Assembly: GCF_002160065.1 (NCBI RefSeq)
Contig: NZ_NFJW01000001.1
Location: forward strand, 1-64,000
Length of the DNA stretch: 64,000 bases
Direction of reading: 5' to 3'
From: Collinsella sp. An2
GTDB lineage: Bacteria; Actinomycetota; Coriobacteriia; Coriobacteriales; Coriobacteriaceae
A program made the translations under genes and the position numbers. Positions 45,617 to 54,042 of the stretch are shown here, piece by piece. The notes under the pieces were generated by a model. It saw only the letters and a list, made by a program, of their open reading frames with translations. It was not told the DNA's origin and did no database searches. Numbering within the stretch: position 1 is the stretch's first letter; each line of letters starts with the position of its first letter.

Positions 45617-46231
45617 TTATGCCCAGGTGCCGTGGTGTCCGGCGTCGTGGCTGTCGTGGGCGGCGCCGTTGTGATGCGCTCCGCGGCGGGCATTCGCACC
45701 GCTGCGGGCGCCGCTTGCTGTTGCAGCTCCCGTGCCGCCGCCTACGCCGTGTCCACACGCCGGTGCGCCCGCATTGGTGCAATTGTCGCAGATGCCGTTG
45801 GCGTCTGCGTCGACGTAGGAGCTGCAGGCATGGTGCGTGCGGCCCGCGGCGTTTCCGCAGGTGTCGCAGCGGCCGTCGTTGTCGGCATCGAGGAATTCGT
45901 TGCGGGCGTGCGCGTTCTTTCCAGGGGCGCGTCCACAGGTGTCGCAGATTCCGTCCCCGTCGGTGTCGCAGAACGCGTTGCAGGCCTTGTTGTTGCCGGT
46001 AACCCGTGCTCCGCAGAGGTCACAGAGGCCGTCTTCGTTGGCATCGCGACATTTCGGAGAGGTGTGTGCCGAGCCGGGCTGCGTTGCCGAGGCAAGTTGG
46101 GCCTGCAGTGTTGCGGTCCTGCCGACGCCTGCTCCCGCCGCTGTGGCAGGGCCCGCTGCAACCAGGCTAAACCCCAGCGCCGCTGCAATCGCTATGCCGG
46201 CCGCTGCTGAAATCAGATGGCTGCGTTTCAT
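45617..46231 (-). CDS. secreted protein with Ca-binding-like DxDxDGxCDxCG repeats
   Basis: 204 residues. Signal peptide (MKRSHLISAAAGIAIAAALGFSLVAAGPATAAG), then four repeats about 26 residues long: DANEDGLCDLCG, DTDGDGICDTCG, DADNDGRCDTCG and DADANGICDNCT. Each combines an EF-hand/dockerin-like Asp loop with CxxC, often with a preceding C or H. The C-terminal 45 residues are Gly/Ala-rich then His-rich (GAHHNGAAHDSHDAGHHGTWA). No enzyme domain is present. It is probably a secreted metal-binding protein and a target of the adjacent ECF sigma factor. Confidence 0.85.
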   Translation of the reverse strand: MKRSHLISAAAGIAIAAALGFSLVAAGPATAAGAGVGRTATLQAQLASATQPGSAHTSPKCRDANEDGLCDLCGARVTGNNKACNAFCDTDGDGICDTCGRAPGKNAHARNEFLDADNDGRCDTCGNAAGRTHHACSSYVDADANGICDNCTNAGAPACGHGVGGGTGAATASGARSGANARRGAHHNGAAHDSHDAGHHGTWA

Positions 46232-46465
46232 GATGCGCTCCTTTCGATGGTTGGAAGGCGGGTCTCGCATCCCCGTCATAACCAATACGATTCAGACTGC
46301 CTCTTCCTTGCAACGAGTCGATGTTTTTTGACATGCGGACGCCGTGCCCTCGTGCGGGTGGACGCTGTTGCGAGTGCCTCACCGTCGATACACGATGAAT
46401 ATGCAATTCAAGCATGGTGAAGAATAAAGAATAGGTATTTGTAATATAACAAGGAAAACGCCACC
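46232..46465. promoter_or_regulatory. divergent region of the ECF operon and the MFS gene
   Basis: On the minus strand, GCAAGGAA (near 46314) followed about 15 bases later by CGTAT (near 46290) resembles an ECF-type -35/-10 pair, consistent with autoregulation of the secreted-protein/sigma/anti-sigma operon. On the plus strand, an AT-rich stretch (46425-46450) precedes the leader ORF. No other gene is seen. Confidence 0.35.
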
Positions 46466-46558
46466 ATGGATGCCAATCAATCCGAGCCGCGCGCAGCGAT
46501 GCGAGTCGTGCAAAGTGCGGCAGAGCGAAAGGAGCGAATTCGTGAAAGGTGGCAATAA
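46466..46558 (+). CDS. possible 30-aa leader ORF overlapping the MFS start
   Basis: ATG at 46466 with AAGGA 10 bases upstream; TAA at 46556-46558. The short charged product (MDANQSEPRAAMRVVQSAAE...) runs 17 bases into the MFS gene, whose GTG and ribosome-binding site lie within it. Translation of the leader could open or block the MFS site. Evidence is limited to frame and site. Confidence 0.35.
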   Translation: MDANQSEPRAAMRVVQSAAERKERIRERWQ

Positions 46559-47747
46559 CAAGCTGCTGGTGCTCATTTTGACCATCGGCGTCTTTGGCAT
46601 CCTGAACACTGAGATGGGCATTGTGGGGGTGATTCCCTACGTCGCGGAGCGGTTTGGCGTCAGCGTACCCGATGCCGGTCTGCTGGTAAGCATGTTCGCC
46701 CTTATCGTTGCAATCGCTGGCCCTACGATGCCGCTGCTGTTTTCGAAGGTGAATCGCAAGACGGTCATGCTTCTAGCGCTCGGTGCGTTCTCCGTGTGCA
46801 ACGTTGTGGGCATGCTAGCTCCCACGTTTGAGGTGCTGCTTGCCGCGCGTGTGATCCCGGCGGCCTTCCATCCACTGTACGTCTCGATGGCCATGGCGGT
46901 GGCGCAACAGACTGGCGAGACTGCGGCGGAGCGCGCAAAGAACTCCTCGCAGGTATTTGTGGGCGTCTCGGCCGGTATGGTGGTGGGCGCTCCCATTGCG
47001 GGCCTGTTGGCCAGCTCGATCTCGTTTGCGGCCTCCATGGCGTTCTTTGCGGTGGTCACCATCGTGGCGCTGGTTATGACGGTGGCGCTTGTGCCGTCCA
47101 TGCCTGTGGAGCACCCCATGAGCTATGGCAGTCAGATCGCCATCCTCAAGAACCCGCTCGTCATTGTTTCGCTGCCTGCGGCCGCCACGATCAACGCGGC
47201 TATGTTCGGCTTTTATAGCTACCTGAGCGACTACCTGGGCAGTGCCGTTGGGATGGGTCCTGCGCTGGTAAGCGGCGTGTTGTTCGCGTACGGTCTGGCG
47301 AATATCGTAGGCAACGTGGTCTCGGGACGCAGCCTTGGTGTCTCGCCCAAGATGACCATGGTCGTTGGTCCCCTTGCCCTTGCGGCGCTGTATGTCGCCC
47401 TGTTTGTGGCAGGTAGCGTGCAGCTTGCGGCGATTGCTCTCATGCTTGTGCTGGGCGTGGCGGTTGGCCTGGCCAACAACTGCGACCAGTTCATGGTGTC
47501 GCGCTCGGCGCCCGAGGCGCCGGACTTCGCCAACGGGCTCTTCCTCACGGTGACCAATCTTGGAACGACCGTGGGTACCACCGTGTGCGGCTCGCTCATA
47601 ACTGCGGGTGGCACGCACATGGCCGTACTCGGTACGCTGCCGTGCCTGGCGTTGGGCATCGTCTTTACGATGGCGTGCATTCGCCTTATGGGCAGGACTG
47701 CGTCCGGCCAGGAAGAAGCTGCTGCGACCCAGTCAGCTCGGGCATAA
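46542..47747 (+). CDS. MFS transporter (drug:H+ antiporter-1 type)
   Basis: 401 residues with about 12 membrane helices. The N-terminal FGILNTEMGIVGVIPYVAERFGVSVPDAGLLVSMFALIVAIAGP is typical of the AraJ/CynX-like efflux group, with the cytoplasmic loop-2 motif near KVNRKTVM. GTG start at 46542 with GAAAGGAG upstream is preferred, because the ATG at 46470 would add a charged non-membrane extension. It probably exports a small hydrophobic compound or sugar. Confidence 0.9.
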   Translation: MKGGNNKLLVLILTIGVFGILNTEMGIVGVIPYVAERFGVSVPDAGLLVSMFALIVAIAGPTMPLLFSKVNRKTVMLLALGAFSVCNVVGMLAPTFEVLLAARVIPAAFHPLYVSMAMAVAQQTGETAAERAKNSSQVFVGVSAGMVVGAPIAGLLASSISFAASMAFFAVVTIVALVMTVALVPSMPVEHPMSYGSQIAILKNPLVIVSLPAAATINAAMFGFYSYLSDYLGSAVGMGPALVSGVLFAYGLANIVGNVVSGRSLGVSPKMTMVVGPLALAALYVALFVAGSVQLAAIALMLVLGVAVGLANNCDQFMVSRSAPEAPDFANGLFLTVTNLGTTVGTTVCGSLITAGGTHMAVLGTLPCLALGIVFTMACIRLMGRTASGQEEAAATQSARA

Positions 47748-47754
47748 CACCGAG

Positions 47755-47867
47755 GGACGCCCGATCAACCGACGGACGTCCGCTCAATCAACGGACGCCC
47801 GCTCAACCAAAGGGCGCCTGCTCGATCGAAGGGCGTCCGCTCAACCGACAGGCGCCCGCTCGCATCC
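47755..47867. repeat. tandem repeat, 6 x 19 bp
   Basis: Six head-to-tail units of 19 bases, consensus GGACGCCCGCTCAACCRAC, at 47755, 47774, 47793, 47812, 47831 and 47850 (the last is 18 bases). Units differ at 2-6 positions. It starts 8 bases after the MFS stop codon. Confidence 0.9.
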
Positions 47868-48052
47868 AAATTGGGCTCCCGGTCGCGGTTTCTCCTGAAC
47901 TATATGCACGGCGACAGCCCGGCTCATTCCTCGCACGCAATCGAAGTCCTTGATTTTGCCGTTTTGGGCCTCTAAAACATCCAAATTGAGGACTTCATCC
48001 GGGAGTTTTTCGCACCTACTCGAGAACATCTCGATCCAAGCAATTGGCTGCG

Positions 48053-48103
48053 CGCCTGCCTGCGGCCGTTCGCCTGCCTGCGGCTGTGTACCTGCCTGCG
48101 TGG
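48053..48103. repeat. tandem repeat, 3 x about 18-19 bp
   Basis: Three copies of a CGCCTGCCTGCGGC-type unit at 48053, 48071 and 48090; the third is diverged at both ends. Confidence 0.7.
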
Positions 48104-48215
48104 CAAAGTGGCAACAAACCTTGTGCTGAACCATACTCCAGGTATCAGAACGTCATCATCCAATAGCTATCGTTGCAGCAGCCAGCGGTAAAGCGCGGCG
48201 CAAGAAGGGACAGAC

Positions 48216-49313
48216 ATGGAATATCGCACGTTGCCGCATGGCGGCGAAAAGATCAGCGTCCTGGGTCTAGGAGCGGGCAGCCTTCACAACGCCGATACCG
48301 CTGAGGTCGAGCGCACAATCGAGGCCGCTATCGAAGCAGGTGTCAATCACTTCGATTTTATTCCCAGCAACAGCAAGCCGTTCGAGGGCATGGCCCGGGC
48401 GCTGGGCCGTCACCGCGACGAAGTCCATATTCAGGTTCATCTGGGTGCCGAGTACACCAAGGGCGATTATGGCTGGACGACCGATGCGCCGCTTGCCATA
48501 TCGGAATTCGAGCGTCGGCTTGCATCGCTTGGTACCGACTACGCCGACTTCGGCTTCATACACTGTATCGACGAAGATGCCGACCTTGATCGCGTGATGA
48601 ACGGCGGCATCTGGGATTATGCGCTCCACGCAAAGCAGGAGGGGATTATCCGGCATCTGGCGTTTTCTACGCATAGCACCCATATAGCGCGTCGCCTGGT
48701 CGCCACGGGCGAGTTCGACCTGGCCATGTTCAGCCTGAATCCCATGTATGACTACACCGATGCAAGCGAGTACGGGCGCGGCGAGGCATCCGATCGTATG
48801 GCGCTGTACCAGGAGTTCGAGCGCGCCGGCATAGGGGTGTCGGTCATGAAGCCCTTCGCAGGCGGTCGGCTGCTCGACGCCGCTCAGTCGCCGTTCGGGC
48901 GTGCGCTCACACGCGTGCAGTGCATTCAGTATGCGCTCGACAAGCCCGGCGTGCTCACGGTGCTGCCCGGCGTGCGGGGCATGGATGACCTCCGCGAGAT
49001 TCTGAAGTACCTGGACGCTTCGCCTGAGGAGCGAGACTACTTGGAGCTCGCCGACGTGGCCCCACAGGTGCGCGAGGCCCGCTGCGTGTACTGCAACCAC
49101 TGCCAGCCATGTCCGGCAGGCTTGCAGATCGCGCTCATCAACAAGTACTACGACCTGGCCTGTCTGGGCGATGAGCTTGCGGCGGACCACTATCGTAACC
49201 TGGAGCTCCATGCGAGTGACTGCGTTGCGTGCGGTCACTGCGACAGCCGCTGCCCCTTTGGGGTGGAGCAGTCTGCTCACATGAATACCATCGCCGAGTA
49301 CTTCGGCATATAG
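48216..49313 (+). CDS. aldo/keto reductase-fold protein with 2[4Fe-4S] ferredoxin domain
   Basis: 365 residues. An aldo/keto reductase barrel (about 1-275) is followed by two cluster motifs, CVYCNHCQPCPAG and CVACGHCDSRCPFG. The histidine of the catalytic tetrad remains (GFIHCIDE). The usual Asp-x-x-x-x-Tyr loop reads HFDFIPSNSKPF with no Tyr, and the Lys strand reads HIQVHLG with no Lys. It may therefore not be a classical NADPH carbonyl reductase but an iron-sulfur electron-transfer protein on the same scaffold. Start at 48216; AGAAGGGAC upstream. Confidence 0.9.
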   Translation: MEYRTLPHGGEKISVLGLGAGSLHNADTAEVERTIEAAIEAGVNHFDFIPSNSKPFEGMARALGRHRDEVHIQVHLGAEYTKGDYGWTTDAPLAISEFERRLASLGTDYADFGFIHCIDEDADLDRVMNGGIWDYALHAKQEGIIRHLAFSTHSTHIARRLVATGEFDLAMFSLNPMYDYTDASEYGRGEASDRMALYQEFERAGIGVSVMKPFAGGRLLDAAQSPFGRALTRVQCIQYALDKPGVLTVLPGVRGMDDLREILKYLDASPEERDYLELADVAPQVREARCVYCNHCQPCPAGLQIALINKYYDLACLGDELAADHYRNLELHASDCVACGHCDSRCPFGVEQSAHMNTIAEYFGI

Positions 49314-49335
49314 GTTGGACGTCAAGGCGCTTAGA

Positions 49336-49368
49336 AAATCTTATATATAGACACTTAGATTTTGTATA
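49336..49368 (+). promoter_or_regulatory. heat-shock element upstream of clpB
   Basis: AAATCTTATAT-N6-ACTTAGATTTTGTATA, matching the dnaK element (6708-6740) in both blocks and in spacing. An extra CTTAGAA lies just upstream (about 49330). It is 146 bases before the clpB start. Likely HspR-controlled. Confidence 0.6.
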
Positions 49369-49514
49369 GCAATGAATATTAAGGGAACAATACCTCTCGG
49401 ATAGACGAGTGCCGCCCCGCAGGGCGGCAGGCCGCGTCGCCATCACGGGCAGAGCCCTTCCAGACTATGCCGAGCAGCGATGGTGGTGCGGCCACCCTAA
49501 GAGAGGTGATTCTC

Positions 49515-52139
49515 ATGAGAATCGACAAACTGGCCATGACGGCGCGGGAGGCCCTGCAGACCGCCATGGGCATCGCGAGCGACGCGCAGGCGGGAGCGGT
49601 GGAGCCGATTCATCTGCTGTCAGCATTGCTCACCGGCGGCGAGCGGAACATCTCGGTGATTATCGAGCGCATCGGTGCCGACCCGCAGCTGCTGTCGCGC
49701 GCCACGCAGGAGGCCATCGACCGTGCGCCGAAGGTCTCGGGCGACGGCGCCGAGATGGGGCTGTCGCGCGACCTCGTGCGTACGCTTGAGCGCGCCGAGA
49801 AGCGTGCGAGTAAGATGGGCGACAACTTTGTCGTGACCGAGCACCTACTTATGTCGCTGGCTGAGGACAAGGGCGACGCCGGCCGAGTGCTGAAGGACGC
49901 CGGGGTCACGACCGAGCGCATCGAGGAGGTCTACCAGGAGCTTCGCGGCGACGATCGCGTGACGTCTGCGGACGAGAAGACGCAGTTCGAGGCGCTGGAG
50001 CAGTATGGTCGCAACATCTGTGACCTCGCGCGCGCCGGCAAGCTCGACCCGGTCATCGGCCGTACCGAGGAGATTCGTCGCACCATCCAGGTGCTGAGCC
50101 GTCGTACCAAGAACAACCCGGTGCTCATCGGCGAGCCTGGCGTGGGCAAGACTGCCATCGTGGAGGGCATCGCCCAGCGTATCGTGGCGGGTGACGTCCC
50201 GAGCACGCTGCGCGACCGCGACCTTATCGAGCTTGACATGAGCGCGCTCGTCGCAGGCGCCAAGTACCGCGGTGAGTTCGAGGACCGTCTGAAGGCGGTG
50301 CTCAAGGAGGTCGAGCAGTCCAACGGCAAGATCATCCTGTTCATCGACGAGCTGCACACCATCGTAGGCGCTGGTGCCACCGAGGGCTCCATGGACGCCG
50401 GCAACATTCTGAAGCCGGCGCTGGCCCGTGGCGACCTGCATGCGATCGGCGCGACGACGCTCGACGAGTATCGCAAGTACATCGAAAAGGACGCGGCCCT
50501 TGCCCGTCGTTTCCAGACCGTGCTGGTCTCCGAGCCTTCCGTCGAGGACACCATCTCGATTCTGCGCGGCCTGAAGGAGAAGTACGAGATCTTCCACGGC
50601 GTACATATCACCGACAGCGCACTCGTGGCCGCAGCGGACCTCTCCGACCGTTACATCGCCGACCGATTCCTGCCCGATAAGGCCATCGACCTTGTGGACG
50701 AGGCAGCGAGCCGTCTGCGCATGGAGCTCGACTCCATGCCGGTCGAGATCGACCAGACGCAGCGTAAGCTCACCCAGATGCAGATCGAGGAGCAGGCGCT
50801 CATGAAGGAGACGGACGACGCCTCCAAGGAGCGCCTTGAGGCGCTCCGGCAGGAGATCGCCGAGGTTCAGGAGAAGCTGAACGTGCAGAAGGCGGGCTGG
50901 CTCAACCAGAAGAACGCCATCGATTACGTGCAGGACCTCAAGAGCCAGCTCGACGACGCTCGCGGCGAGGAGGAGCGTGCCACGCGCGATGGTGACCTGG
51001 CCCGTGCCAGCGAGCTGCGCTACGCACGTATCCCCGAGCTTGAGCGCCAGATCAAGGAAGCCGAGGACGAGCTCGACGCGCAGCGCGACGGCGGAGAAGG
51101 CCTGAACGAGCAGGTGACCTCCGACGAGATCGCCGAGGTCGTGAGCGCCTGGACCGGCGTGCCGGTGTCCAAGATGATGCAGGGGGAGCTCGACAAGCTG
51201 AAGAACCTCGAGGGCGAGCTGCACAAGCGCGTTATCGGCCAGGACGAGGCGGTAAGCGCCGTCGCGTCGGCCGTGCGCCGCAGCAGGGCCGGCCTCTCCG
51301 ATCCGGACAAGCCTATCGGCAGCTTCTTCTTCCTGGGCCCCACCGGCGTAGGCAAGACCGAGCTCGCCAAGGCGCTGGCAGAGTGCCTCTTCGACGACGA
51401 ACGCGCGCTCGTGCGTATCGACATGTCCGAGTACATGGAGAAGTTCTCGGTCCAGCGTCTTATCGGCGCGCCTCCGGGATACGTCGGTTACGAGGAAGGC
51501 GGTCAGCTGACCGAGGCCGTGCGTCGTCGTCCGTACAGCGTCATCCTGCTCGATGAGATGGAGAAGGCGCATCCGGACGTGTTCAACGTGCTTCTGCAGG
51601 TGCTCGACGACGGCCGCCTCACGGATGGCCAGGGACGTCAGGTGTCCTTCAAGAACACGATCATCATCATGACGTCGAACGTTGGCTCGAGCGCCATCGC
51701 CGAGCTGTCCGGTAAGGATGACGAGGCTATGAAGCGCGAGGTCGACGAGGCTATGCGCCAGACCTTCCGTCCGGAGTTCCTGAACCGTATCGACGATATC
51801 GTGGTCTTCCATCCGCTCGGCATGGCTCAGATCGAGAAGATCGTCGACATCCAGCTTGCCGACGTGCGCGAGCGTCTGGCGAAGGAGCGCATGACGCTCA
51901 ACGTGACGCCCGGCGCCAAGCAGATGCTTGCCGTTGGCGGCTTGGACCCGGTGTATGGCGCGCGTCCGCTCAAGCGACTCATCCAGAGCGAGGTCGTGGA
52001 CTGCATCGCGAAGGCCATCATCGACGGCGTGGTGCGCGAGGGCGACCAGGTGACGGTGGACGTGGATACCGAGGGCAGCTTCTATGTGGTAGAGGATGCC
52101 TCCGGTCCGGCTCCGACCTATGAGGTGCCCGAAGCCTAA
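49515..52139 (+). CDS. clpB: ATP-dependent chaperone ClpB
   Basis: 874-residue disaggregase that extracts proteins from aggregates with DnaK. N-domain (1-150), then AAA-1 with Walker A GEPGVGKT and Walker [11 protein letters not shown]. The M-domain coiled coil (about 405-525) marks it as ClpB rather than ClpC/A. AAA-2 has Walker A GPTGVGKT and Walker [14 protein letters not shown]. The C-terminal region includes [10 protein letters not shown]. Start at 49515 after GAGAGGTGATT. Regulated with dnaK to judge by the shared element. Confidence 0.98.
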   Translation: MRIDKLAMTAREALQTAMGIASDAQAGAVEPIHLLSALLTGGERNISVIIERIGADPQLLSRATQEAIDRAPKVSGDGAEMGLSRDLVRTLERAEKRASKMGDNFVVTEHLLMSLAEDKGDAGRVLKDAGVTTERIEEVYQELRGDDRVTSADEKTQFEALEQYGRNICDLARAGKLDPVIGRTEEIRRTIQVLSRRTKNNPVLIGEPGVGKTAIVEGIAQRIVAGDVPSTLRDRDLIELDMSALVAGAKYRGEFEDRLKAVLKEVEQSNGKIILFIDELHTIVGAGATEGSMDAGNILKPALARGDLHAIGATTLDEYRKYIEKDAALARRFQTVLVSEPSVEDTISILRGLKEKYEIFHGVHITDSALVAAADLSDRYIADRFLPDKAIDLVDEAASRLRMELDSMPVEIDQTQRKLTQMQIEEQALMKETDDASKERLEALRQEIAEVQEKLNVQKAGWLNQKNAIDYVQDLKSQLDDARGEEERATRDGDLARASELRYARIPELERQIKEAEDELDAQRDGGEGLNEQVTSDEIAEVVSAWTGVPVSKMMQGELDKLKNLEGELHKRVIGQDEAVSAVASAVRRSRAGLSDPDKPIGSFFFLGPTGVGKTELAKALAECLFDDERALVRIDMSEYMEKFSVQRLIGAPPGYVGYEEGGQLTEAVRRRPYSVILLDEMEKAHPDVFNVLLQVLDDGRLTDGQGRQVSFKNTIIIMTSNVGSSAIAELSGKDDEAMKREVDEAMRQTFRPEFLNRIDDIVVFHPLGMAQIEKIVDIQLADVRERLAKERMTLNVTPGAKQMLAVGGLDPVYGARPLKRLIQSEVVDCIAKAIIDGVVREGDQVTVDVDTEGSFYVVEDASGPAPTYEVPEA

Positions 52140-52235
52140 TGGGTCTTAGGTGCCTGTAAGGTCGACCGGCGCAAGGTTGCCTGGCGCAAGATCGCTTAGT
52201 GCGAGCGCCGAGAGCGGGCCAGCACATTGTTCATT

Positions 52236-52279
52236 GGGTGCGGCAACATCGGTTTTGCCGGGGTCGCCGCACCCTTTCT
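52236..52279 (+). terminator. hairpin after clpB, likely terminator
   Basis: GGGTGCGGC (52236-52244) pairs with GCCGCACCC (52266-52274), followed by TTTCT. The loop is 21 bases. Confidence 0.65.
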
Positions 52280-52346
52280 GTGCGGAGCTGCTAGGATGTG
52301 TGGCAGGGCGACACGGGTCGCCGTGTTGTAAGAAGGGGAGGGCGCT

Positions 52347-52517
52347 ATGGCTCATTCGGGCGAGAAGGACGCGACGTCACGTGAGGCGCGCCGGCAGGAT
52401 GCGCCGTCCTATGACCCCTACATTCGCGCAGAGAACGAAGATGACGATGGCTACGACCCCTACTCCGACCGTCGGCCCGAGCCAGAGCCGCTCTTTGAAC
52501 GCGACCCCTGGGACTAG
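52347..52517 (+). CDS. small acidic protein, 56 aa
   Basis: ATG at 52347 with an excellent GGGGAGG 6 bases upstream; stop TAG at 52515-52517. The product is hydrophilic and acidic with the repeated blocks SYDPYIRAENEDDD, GYDPYSD and LFERDPWD, so three DP-aromatic motifs. No membrane segment. Function unknown; probably intrinsically disordered. It lies between the clpB terminator and a convergent hairpin (52611-52650). Confidence 0.65.
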   Translation: MAHSGEKDATSREARRQDAPSYDPYIRAENEDDDGYDPYSDRRPEPEPLFERDPWD

Positions 52518-52610
52518 CTCGATTTGGCTTTTCTTGGCGGCGGCCACCGTTAAGGCTGCGCTGCCGGTCAGGTGGCTTCGAGGCTATCAAGCAGCTGATA
52601 TATAACGGTT

Positions 52611-52650
52611 GCGGCCCTGTCACGACGATGCTACGTCATGGCAGGGCCGC
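52611..52650. terminator. hairpin between convergent genes
   Basis: GCGGCCCTG (52611-52619) pairs with CAGGGCCGC (52642-52650). It lies between the small acidic gene and the end of the minus-strand TetR gene, so it may act in both directions. Confidence 0.5.
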
Positions 52651-52671
52651 TCGCTCTGTAGCGTGGATCCT

Positions 52672-53310
52672 TTATGCCGGGGCGGGGCATTCGGGGTTGC
52701 GGCTGGCGTATTTTGCCGTGAAGCCCTCGATATGCAGCGTGCTCGCGATGATGTCCTTTATGACTTCGGTCGATGTGTAGGGATGTGAGCGGATAAACAT
52801 GATGAGACCGCTGATGAGCACATAGAAGGTCTCAAAGACATGGTCGATGAGCACTTCGTGGTAACGCTGAAACTCGACGACTGTCGAGTCGCAGATGTAG
52901 CGAGCGCAACGTTCGGCAACGCGGTGCACAAAGTCCGTGTACAGGATGGCGTCGCCGCCGATTGCGATTGATTTGGGCAGGTCGGGAGTCTGCAGCACCA
53001 TGGAGCGCAAAAGCGCCGAGATGGTGTCGAGCGCCCCCTCGATGTCGCCACGCGTGCGGTTGGCGTTCCACGTGCGCAGACGGTCGATGAACGCGTCGAT
53101 GGTGTAGTCGAGCGCGGCTTCGAGCGCCGCCTCTTTGTTGGGGAAGTAGTGGTAGAACAGCGAGCGAGTGCAGCCGACATGCTTTGTGATGTTGGAGACC
53201 GAAAGCTTGCTGATGCCCTCTTGGGCGCAGACGTCGATCACCGCGCGGAGCAGCTCTTCCTTGCGCACGTCGTGTGCAAGGCGAGTTTGACGCGCCTGGT
53301 TGGTGTTCAT
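52672..53310 (-). CDS. TetR family transcriptional regulator
   Basis: 212 residues from MNTNQARQ. HTH at about 15-60 (LLRAVIDVCAQEGISKLSVSNITKHVGCTRSLFYHYFPNKEAAL); the C-terminal ligand domain is helical. The ATG at 53310 has only a weak site. A TTG at 53319 is 6 bases after AGAGGTG and could be the real start, adding three residues. Target unknown; it has no same-operon partner, and the tRNA-Arg gene is divergent. Confidence 0.88.
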   Translation of the reverse strand: MNTNQARQTRLAHDVRKEELLRAVIDVCAQEGISKLSVSNITKHVGCTRSLFYHYFPNKEAALEAALDYTIDAFIDRLRTWNANRTRGDIEGALDTISALLRSMVLQTPDLPKSIAIGGDAILYTDFVHRVAERCARYICDSTVVEFQRYHEVLIDHVFETFYVLISGLIMFIRSHPYTSTEVIKDIIASTLHIEGFTAKYASRNPECPAPA

Positions 53311-53569
53311 GTCGCTCAACGCCGTCACCTCTTTCGTTGGCATTGCTTGGGCGACGGACCGGCCTGCTCGCAAGGTCTTGGGCGGAGCGTGCAAGGCCAT
53401 ATGCCTTGGGGTCAGTCCAGGTTGCCCCATTGTGACATAAAGAAAGACACTTTTGCCAATTTCGTCAACAGAAACGCGAGGATAACATGATTGTTGAAGC
53501 GGGGTGCTTTCTTGTTGGCGGTCGCTAAGCCTGCGCGTGCGGCAGGCTTCTGCTAGAATCACATTACTT

Positions 53570-53645
53570 GCCTCCGTAGCTCAGGGGATAGAGCACCGCT
53601 CTCCTAAAGCGGGTGTCGACGGTTCGAATCCGCCCGGGGGCACCA
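53570..53645 (+). tRNA. tRNA-Arg (anticodon CCU)
   Basis: A 76-base cloverleaf. The acceptor stem GCCTCCG pairs with CGGGGGC (one G-U), the D arm contains AGCTCAGGGGATAGAGC, the anticodon loop is CTCCTAA (anticodon CCT in DNA), the T arm is GTTCGAATC, and CCA is encoded (53643-53645). It reads AGG arginine codons. Confidence 0.96.
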
Positions 53646-53730
53646 GGGAACATGACGGCGTCGCGCGTGTGGCGCCGTTTCTGGTTGAGGGGGCAATGCC
53701 GGCGGATTCGGGCCGCCGGCGCCCGCCTCT

Positions 53731-53864
53731 GTTCTGCGGCAATATACACGCTCGGGTTCTTCGTCTGGTAAGTTCTGCAGCAATCCACACGCTCAAGGCC
53801 CCTATAGAGGGGTGTGAGCGTGTGGATTGCCACAACATAGAATTCAAGCGTGTGGATTGCCACA
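53731..53864. repeat. four-copy 15-bp repeat cluster, two in each orientation
   Basis: GCAATCCACACGCTC (or one to two changes) occurs forward at 53739 and 53780 within a longer 23-base direct repeat (53731-53753 and 53772-53794). It occurs reversed at 53816-53830 and 53846-53860 within a 30-base tandem period. The second and third copies form a stem around CCCCTATAGAGGGG. Copies are too short and uneven to call a CRISPR array. Confidence 0.8.
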
Positions 53865-53908
53865 ATTCAGTACCTCTAGAAGAGGGACCTATAGAAGAAG
53901 GACCTATG

Positions 53909-53968
53909 GAAAAACCGCAGGGGCAGGACGCGCATTCGAAGTCGAATCGTCGTCGCTGCTCCCTGCGG
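53909..53968 (-). terminator. terminator of the envelope signalling operon
   Basis: On the minus strand CCGCAGGG (53968-53961) pairs with CCCTGCGG (53922-53915) and is followed by TTTTT (53914-53910). The 38-base loop has its own AT-rich inverted repeat. It is 75 bases past the PASTA kinase stop. Confidence 0.7.
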
Positions 53969-54042
53969 TCGGGTGTGGCAGATGTGCTCACAAAAACGTG
54001 CGTCGCGCAGGTACCCCGGTGCGAAGCGGTGCGCGCACGATG

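Larger units (their letters stand above)
47748..48215. other. 468-base repeat-rich gene-free region
   Basis: Contains two tandem arrays (47755-47867 and 48053-48103), two copies of CATCCAAATTG (near 47863 and 47979), and a hairpin GAAGTCCT (47943-47950) with AGGACTTC (47989-47996). A minus-strand frame covers part of it but has no ribosome-binding site and reads through repeats, so it is not called. Confidence 0.6.
53646..54042. other. gene-free region with a repeat cluster downstream of tRNA-Arg
   Basis: 397 bases between the tRNA and the end of the PASTA kinase gene. It contains the inverted repeat cluster 53731-53864, an AGAAGRGGACCTAT direct repeat (about 53878-53907), and the kinase terminator 53909-53968. 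No gene is seen. Confidence 0.6.

Noticed and set aside
47755-47867. Possible CRISPR array or leader
   Set aside because: Units are contiguous 19-mers without spacers; this is a minisatellite.
47841-48134. Minus-strand frame of 97 codons between the MFS and aldo/keto reductase genes
   Set aside because: It runs through the tandem repeats, has no convincing ribosome-binding site, and shows no domain. It could be a decayed gene, but evidence is too thin.
53731-53864. Possible CRISPR array
   Set aside because: Repeat core is only 15 bases, copies are in both orientations, spacers are unequal (about 26 and 15 bases), and no cas gene is in the window.
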